DNA from: CAZHTF01 sp964535305
GTDB taxonomy: Bacteria > Planctomycetota > Phycisphaerae > UBA1845 > Fen-1342
Direction of reading: 5' to 3'
Length of the DNA stretch: 64,000 nt
Assembly (NCBI GenBank): GCA_964535305.1
Contig: CAZHTF010000002.1
Location: 62,001 to 126,000 of the forward strand
The notes below the pieces were generated by a model. That model was not told the origin of the DNA. It worked only from the letters and a program-made list of their open reading frames with translations, and ran no database searches. Positions 61,458 to 64,000 of the stretch are shown piece after piece. Numbering within the stretch: the first letter of the stretch is position 1; every line of letters starts with the position of its first letter. Both the position numbers and the translations under genes were made by a program.

Positions 61458-62456
61458 TTACGCGCGCGGGTGCGCCTTCTCGTACTGTTCCTTCACGGTC
61501 GAAGGCGTCAGGTGCGTGTAGATCTGCGTGGTGCTCAGGCTCTGATGCCCGAGCAGCTCCTGCAGACTGCGCAGGTCCGCGCCGCGCTGCAGCATGTGCG
61601 TCGCGAAGCTGTGCCGGAGCGTGTGCGGGCTGACCGACAAATCCAGCCCCGCTTCCAGCAGATATTTGTCCAGCTTGCGGCGAACGCTGCGCGTGCTCAG
61701 CCGCTGCCCGTGCTTGTTGATGAACAGCGATTCGGCGTCAGCCTGCAGCGCCGGCGTGCTGCGTCGCCGCAGATCGAGGTAGTGCAGGATGGCGCGAACA
61801 GCGCCCGGACCAATCGGCACGACGCGCTCTTTCTTGCCCTTGCCGCGCACGTGCACCTGGCTGGCGCTGAAATCCATGTCGATCACGTTCAGCGCCACCA
61901 ACTCGCTGACGCGCATCCCGGTGGTGTAGAGCGTCTCCAGAATCGCGCGATCCCGCGCGCCCAGAAGCGTGCTGGTGTCACAGTTCGAGAGCAGGCGTTC
62001 GATCTGCTCGATCTCAAGATACTTGGGCAAGCGCTTGTCCTGCTTGGGCGTGCGAATCGAAGCGACCGGGTTACTGGCGAGCATGCCGCGCCGAACGACA
62101 AACTTGAAGAAGCTGCGGAGCGTCGCCAACTTTCGAGCCACGGTGCTCTTGCAGTAATTCTGATCGTGAAGCTGCGACATGAAAGTGCGCACGGTCTCGG
62201 TGTCGATGGCGAGCAGCCGCTTGTCGAGCTCGCTCGCCGCAACCGATGACGCAAAGGACGCGTTGTGACCATTCTCGCCGTGGCTGTGTCCGTGCCCGTT
62301 TGGCGCGGGCTTGATCAGCGTCCCGTTGGTTGAGAACAGGTACGCGCAGAACTGGTCGAGATCGGCGGTGTAGCAGCGGGCGGTGTGCCCGGAGAAATGC
62401 CGCTCCGACCGCAGGTACTCGATGAACTGCTGAATGATGTTTGGCTTTTCGTTCAT
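61458..62456 (-). CDS. Tyrosine recombinase, XerC/XerD-like, with His-rich insertion
   Basis: A 332-residue site-specific recombinase. Start at 62456 (MNEKPNIIQQFIEY) is the natural one. The catalytic set is complete: R182 (TGMRVSEL), Lys in the VRGKGKKER turn, H278 and R281 (HTLRH), H304 (LGHQS) and Y313 (QIYTH). It resolves chromosome dimers in housekeeping roles. Unlike usual Xer proteins, the N-terminal SAM-like domain is interrupted by about 34 residues (about 44-78) with a His/Gly/Asn-rich stretch, NGHGHSHGENGHN. It is not next to a mobile element. Confidence 0.88.
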   Translation of the reverse strand: MNEKPNIIQQFIEYLRSERHFSGHTARCYTADLDQFCAYLFSTNGTLIKPAPNGHGHSHGENGHNASFASSVAASELDKRLLAIDTETVRTFMSQLHDQNYCKSTVARKLATLRSFFKFVVRRGMLASNPVASIRTPKQDKRLPKYLEIEQIERLLSNCDTSTLLGARDRAILETLYTTGMRVSELVALNVIDMDFSASQVHVRGKGKKERVVPIGPGAVRAILHYLDLRRRSTPALQADAESLFINKHGQRLSTRSVRRKLDKYLLEAGLDLSVSPHTLRHSFATHMLQRGADLRSLQELLGHQSLSTTQIYTHLTPSTVKEQYEKAHPRA

Positions 62457-62542
62457 GGGACGTTCGCTTGCGCGCCTCAGGGGCCGTTTTTTCCTTCCAA
62501 CTTCTCTGCTGCCGTGCACTCGCGGAAACGCGCGCTGCGTCC

Positions 62543-62755
62543 CTACAGCGCCACCAGCGTCTCCGTGCTGGGCTCGACACGCCGCCCAAGCTCAAAGCTC
62601 AGGATCGCCGCGTCGTACCAGTCAAAGTCGCAGCGCGGGTCTGCGGCCATCTCTACGAATGTCGCCAGAACCGCGGATTCCTGCCCCTCGAAAAAGCGAA
62701 ATACGAAGCGGTGCTGGCGCTTCAACAGATTCAAACATCGAACATTGCTGCTCAT
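62543..62755 (-). CDS. Small conserved-looking protein, 70 aa
   Basis: ATG at 62755 overlaps the preceding stop (TGATG), so it is translationally coupled to the lipoprotein gene. The 70 residues start MSSNVRCLNLLKRQHRF and end with FDWYDAAILSFELGRRVEP. No domain is recognised. It is soluble and neutral. The tight coupling argues that it is real. Confidence 0.55.
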   Translation of the reverse strand: MSSNVRCLNLLKRQHRFVFRFFEGQESAVLATFVEMAADPRCDFDWYDAAILSFELGRRVEPSTETLVAL

Positions 62756-63462
62756 CAGGACCGCCCATCCGCATTGGCTTCGGCGGCTTCGCTGCCGCCG
62801 TCCAGCAGCATCGTCCGAATCACCGCCCAACAGCAGTAACGGACGAAGAGTTCTTGGGACTTGAGCGGCTTGCGCCAGGCGAAAGCGCTCTCCTGCGGAT
62901 TGCGGCTGGCGGCATAAGCGCGCATTTCGTGCTGCGTGCCCTCGTGCGCGCCCTGAAAAACGCGCTGAATCTGCAGCGTCGGCCCATCCGAAAGCATCGG
63001 CGACGGTCCGTCCGGTGCAGACGCCTGCCGCGTCGAGTCGACCACGTCGCGCCAGGCGCCGCGGCCGCGCTCGCTCAGCTCGTAGACCTGCAGGACCAAG
63101 CCCAGGATCGGCGTGTATGGCTCGAACTCCGTGACTGCCAGGACCAACGTTCCGTCGGCGTTGAAACGCCGCGCCAGCTCGAATGCGTCTTCGGGGGTCT
63201 CGACGCGCGTCTTGCCGCGCTCCGCGAGGGCGGCAAGCGTAAGATTCACCGGGATCACCGCCGTCTGACGGTGAGCTAGCGCCTCGGAAGCCAGCAGATC
63301 GGTGATCTTCAGGGCGTCGAATTCCTGACCGCCGCTCAGATTCAGCACCGGCGCGACCACCCAGGTCCGGGTTCGCGGGTTCGATCGCACGCGCTCTTCC
63401 GCGCGCTGCGAGCAGCCGACCAAGAACGACAGCCATCCCATCACCAAAACCAGCGAGAGCAC
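62755..63462 (-). CDS. Putative lipoprotein with LpoB/CsgG-like fold, start uncertain
   Basis: About 235 residues. GTG at 63462 gives a short hydrophobic start ending in FLVGC, a lipobox; no ATG with a basic n-region is in frame upstream, although the frame stays open to 63732 and an RARHSR stretch lies just before the GTG. The mature part, WVVAPVLNLSGGQEFDALKITDLLASEAL, resembles lipoproteins of the LpoB/CsgG or TolB N-terminal type. A later FNADGTLVLAVTEFEPYTPILGLVLQVYE is strand-rich. Function unknown. Coupled to the next small gene by TGATG. Confidence 0.55.
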   Translation of the reverse strand: MLSLVLVMGWLSFLVGCSQRAEERVRSNPRTRTWVVAPVLNLSGGQEFDALKITDLLASEALAHRQTAVIPVNLTLAALAERGKTRVETPEDAFELARRFNADGTLVLAVTEFEPYTPILGLVLQVYELSERGRGAWRDVVDSTRQASAPDGPSPMLSDGPTLQIQRVFQGAHEGTQHEMRAYAASRNPQESAFAWRKPLKSQELFVRYCCWAVIRTMLLDGGSEAAEANADGRS

Positions 63463-63611
63463 GCGCGAGTGCCGCGCTCGCTGTCCGAAACCACTCCCGA
63501 TTTCCGCAGTGAACGGGGTGGCGATGGGAGCCTTACATTTGATCTTAGAGCCGAAAATGTTCGCCGGCAAACCGTCTTCGGAATCGGTTTTATCGGTTTT
63601 TCGTCGAAAGA

Positions 63612-63624
63612 CTGATAATATCAG
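63612..63624. promoter_or_regulatory. AT-rich palindrome in the gap before the lipoprotein gene
   Basis: CTGATA-A-TATCAG, a perfect 6-bp-arm palindrome in an AT-rich patch (about 63580-63660) within a GC-rich genome. On the minus strand it contains TATTAT, a -10-like box. It could be an operator overlapping a promoter for the lipoprotein gene. Confidence 0.4.
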
Positions 63625-63685
63625 ACCGCACGGCGAAATTCCGCCAAACCAAGTACCAAAAAACGCCCACCGACCGCCGCGCACG

Positions 63686-64000
63686 CTATTCATCCGACGT
63701 CGACTCCGAGTACGTGCGTGACTCTTCCCCAATCGGCGTCGCGTTCAGTTGCGGCCGCGCAGCAACTTCATCTGTGACACCTGCTGGGATTGACAAGATG
63801 TTCTCCGCCGAGCCAACCGGGCTGACGAAATACACCCGCCCGTTCGCGGCCCACACCGGGTTAAACGCGATTACGCCACGCTGCCCGAGCTTCATGCGCG
63901 ACCCGCTGCGCACGTCGCACGCCCAGAGCTCGGCCTGCTGCACGCGGGGTTCCGGGCCAAACGTGCGCACATCCCGGCGAACCTCCGTAAAGACGAGATA
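63686..64000 (-). CDS. TolB/PD40-like beta-propeller protein, C-terminal part
   Basis: The frame is open from the window edge to the stop at 63686, 104 residues. It shows two propeller-type strands: ELWACDVRSGSRMKL and VIAFNPVWAANGRVYFVSP, as in PD40/WD40-like repeats of TolB. The true start lies outside the window. It is 223 bp upstream of the lipoprotein gene in the same direction. Confidence 0.6.
   Translation of the reverse strand, partial: YLVFTEVRRDVRTFGPEPRVQQAELWACDVRSGSRMKLGQRGVIAFNPVWAANGRVYFVSPVGSAENILSIPAGVTDEVAARPQLNATPIGEESRTYSESTSDE

Noticed and set aside
62543..63436. 297-codon leftward frame across the lipoprotein gene
   Set aside because: Only its last 70 codons (from ATG 62755) are kept as a gene; the rest overlaps the lipoprotein frame.

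Overview
The window is about 64 kb of GC-rich, gene-dense bacterial chromosome that reads as a member of the Planctomycetes, probably the Phycisphaerae side. This is inferred from gene content: dockerin-like C-termini on several large secreted proteins, PEP-CTERM sorting tails, prepilin-like proteins with an H-X9-DG-type motif, an EF-Tu whose switch I lacks the usual RGITI, a YdjY-type protein beside a secretin, and an alpha-2-macroglobulin-like protein. No rRNA, CRISPR array, prophage or insertion sequence was seen.

Layout. 0-8.4 kb: the end of an alpha/beta hydrolase, an unknown protein, and a leftward operon with two glycosyltransferases, a small lipoprotein, a metallophosphoesterase, shikimate kinase and a prepilin peptidase. 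8.6-10.3 kb: a secreted P-domain protein with a half dockerin. 10.4-13.6 kb: the translation/secretion cluster trnT-tuf-rpmG-trnW-secE-nusG behind a near-consensus promoter. 13.7-20.9 kb: a zinc-ribbon membrane protein, then a tightly overlapped leftward operon with a Spy-like protein, a heptaheme cytochrome c, a cytochrome b, a discoidin-like protein, an Agl23-type glycosyltransferase and ApbE. 21.3-36.6 kb: a rightward carbohydrate locus with a LacI regulator, a pilin-like protein, a PEP-CTERM protein, a GH16 beta-glucanase with dockerin, a 1067-residue mosaic dockerin protein, a sugar ABC importer lacking its ATPase, a GH1 beta-glucosidase and an agarase-like GH-A hydrolase. 36.6-48.1 kb: a HEAT lipoprotein, STAS plus MlaE permease, an RNase HII-like protein, an A2M-like protein, a secretin and a YdjY-like protein. 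48.1-52.5 kb: an ABC-F ATPase, a Rieske protein, small proteins and RluB. 52.6-55.7 kb: a second pilin/dockerin/PEP-CTERM set. 55.8-64 kb: an ABC-2 exporter, an amidase lipoprotein, HtrA, a Xer recombinase with a His-rich insert, a lipoprotein, and the end of a TolB-like propeller protein.

How it fits together. The central locus looks like a beta-1,3-glucan (laminarin-type) utilisation system: secreted GH16 cuts polymer, the importer takes up oligosaccharides, and GH1 finishes hydrolysis. The LacI gene has a near-palindromic central-CG operator in its own upstream region, and the GH16 gene is preceded by two mutually exclusive hairpins. The strongest candidate for something undescribed is the recurring trio of pilin-like, dockerin-like and PEP-CTERM genes, present twice in different order and with no cohesin or exosortase in the window. 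The second is the heptaheme cytochrome/cytochrome b/ApbE operon.
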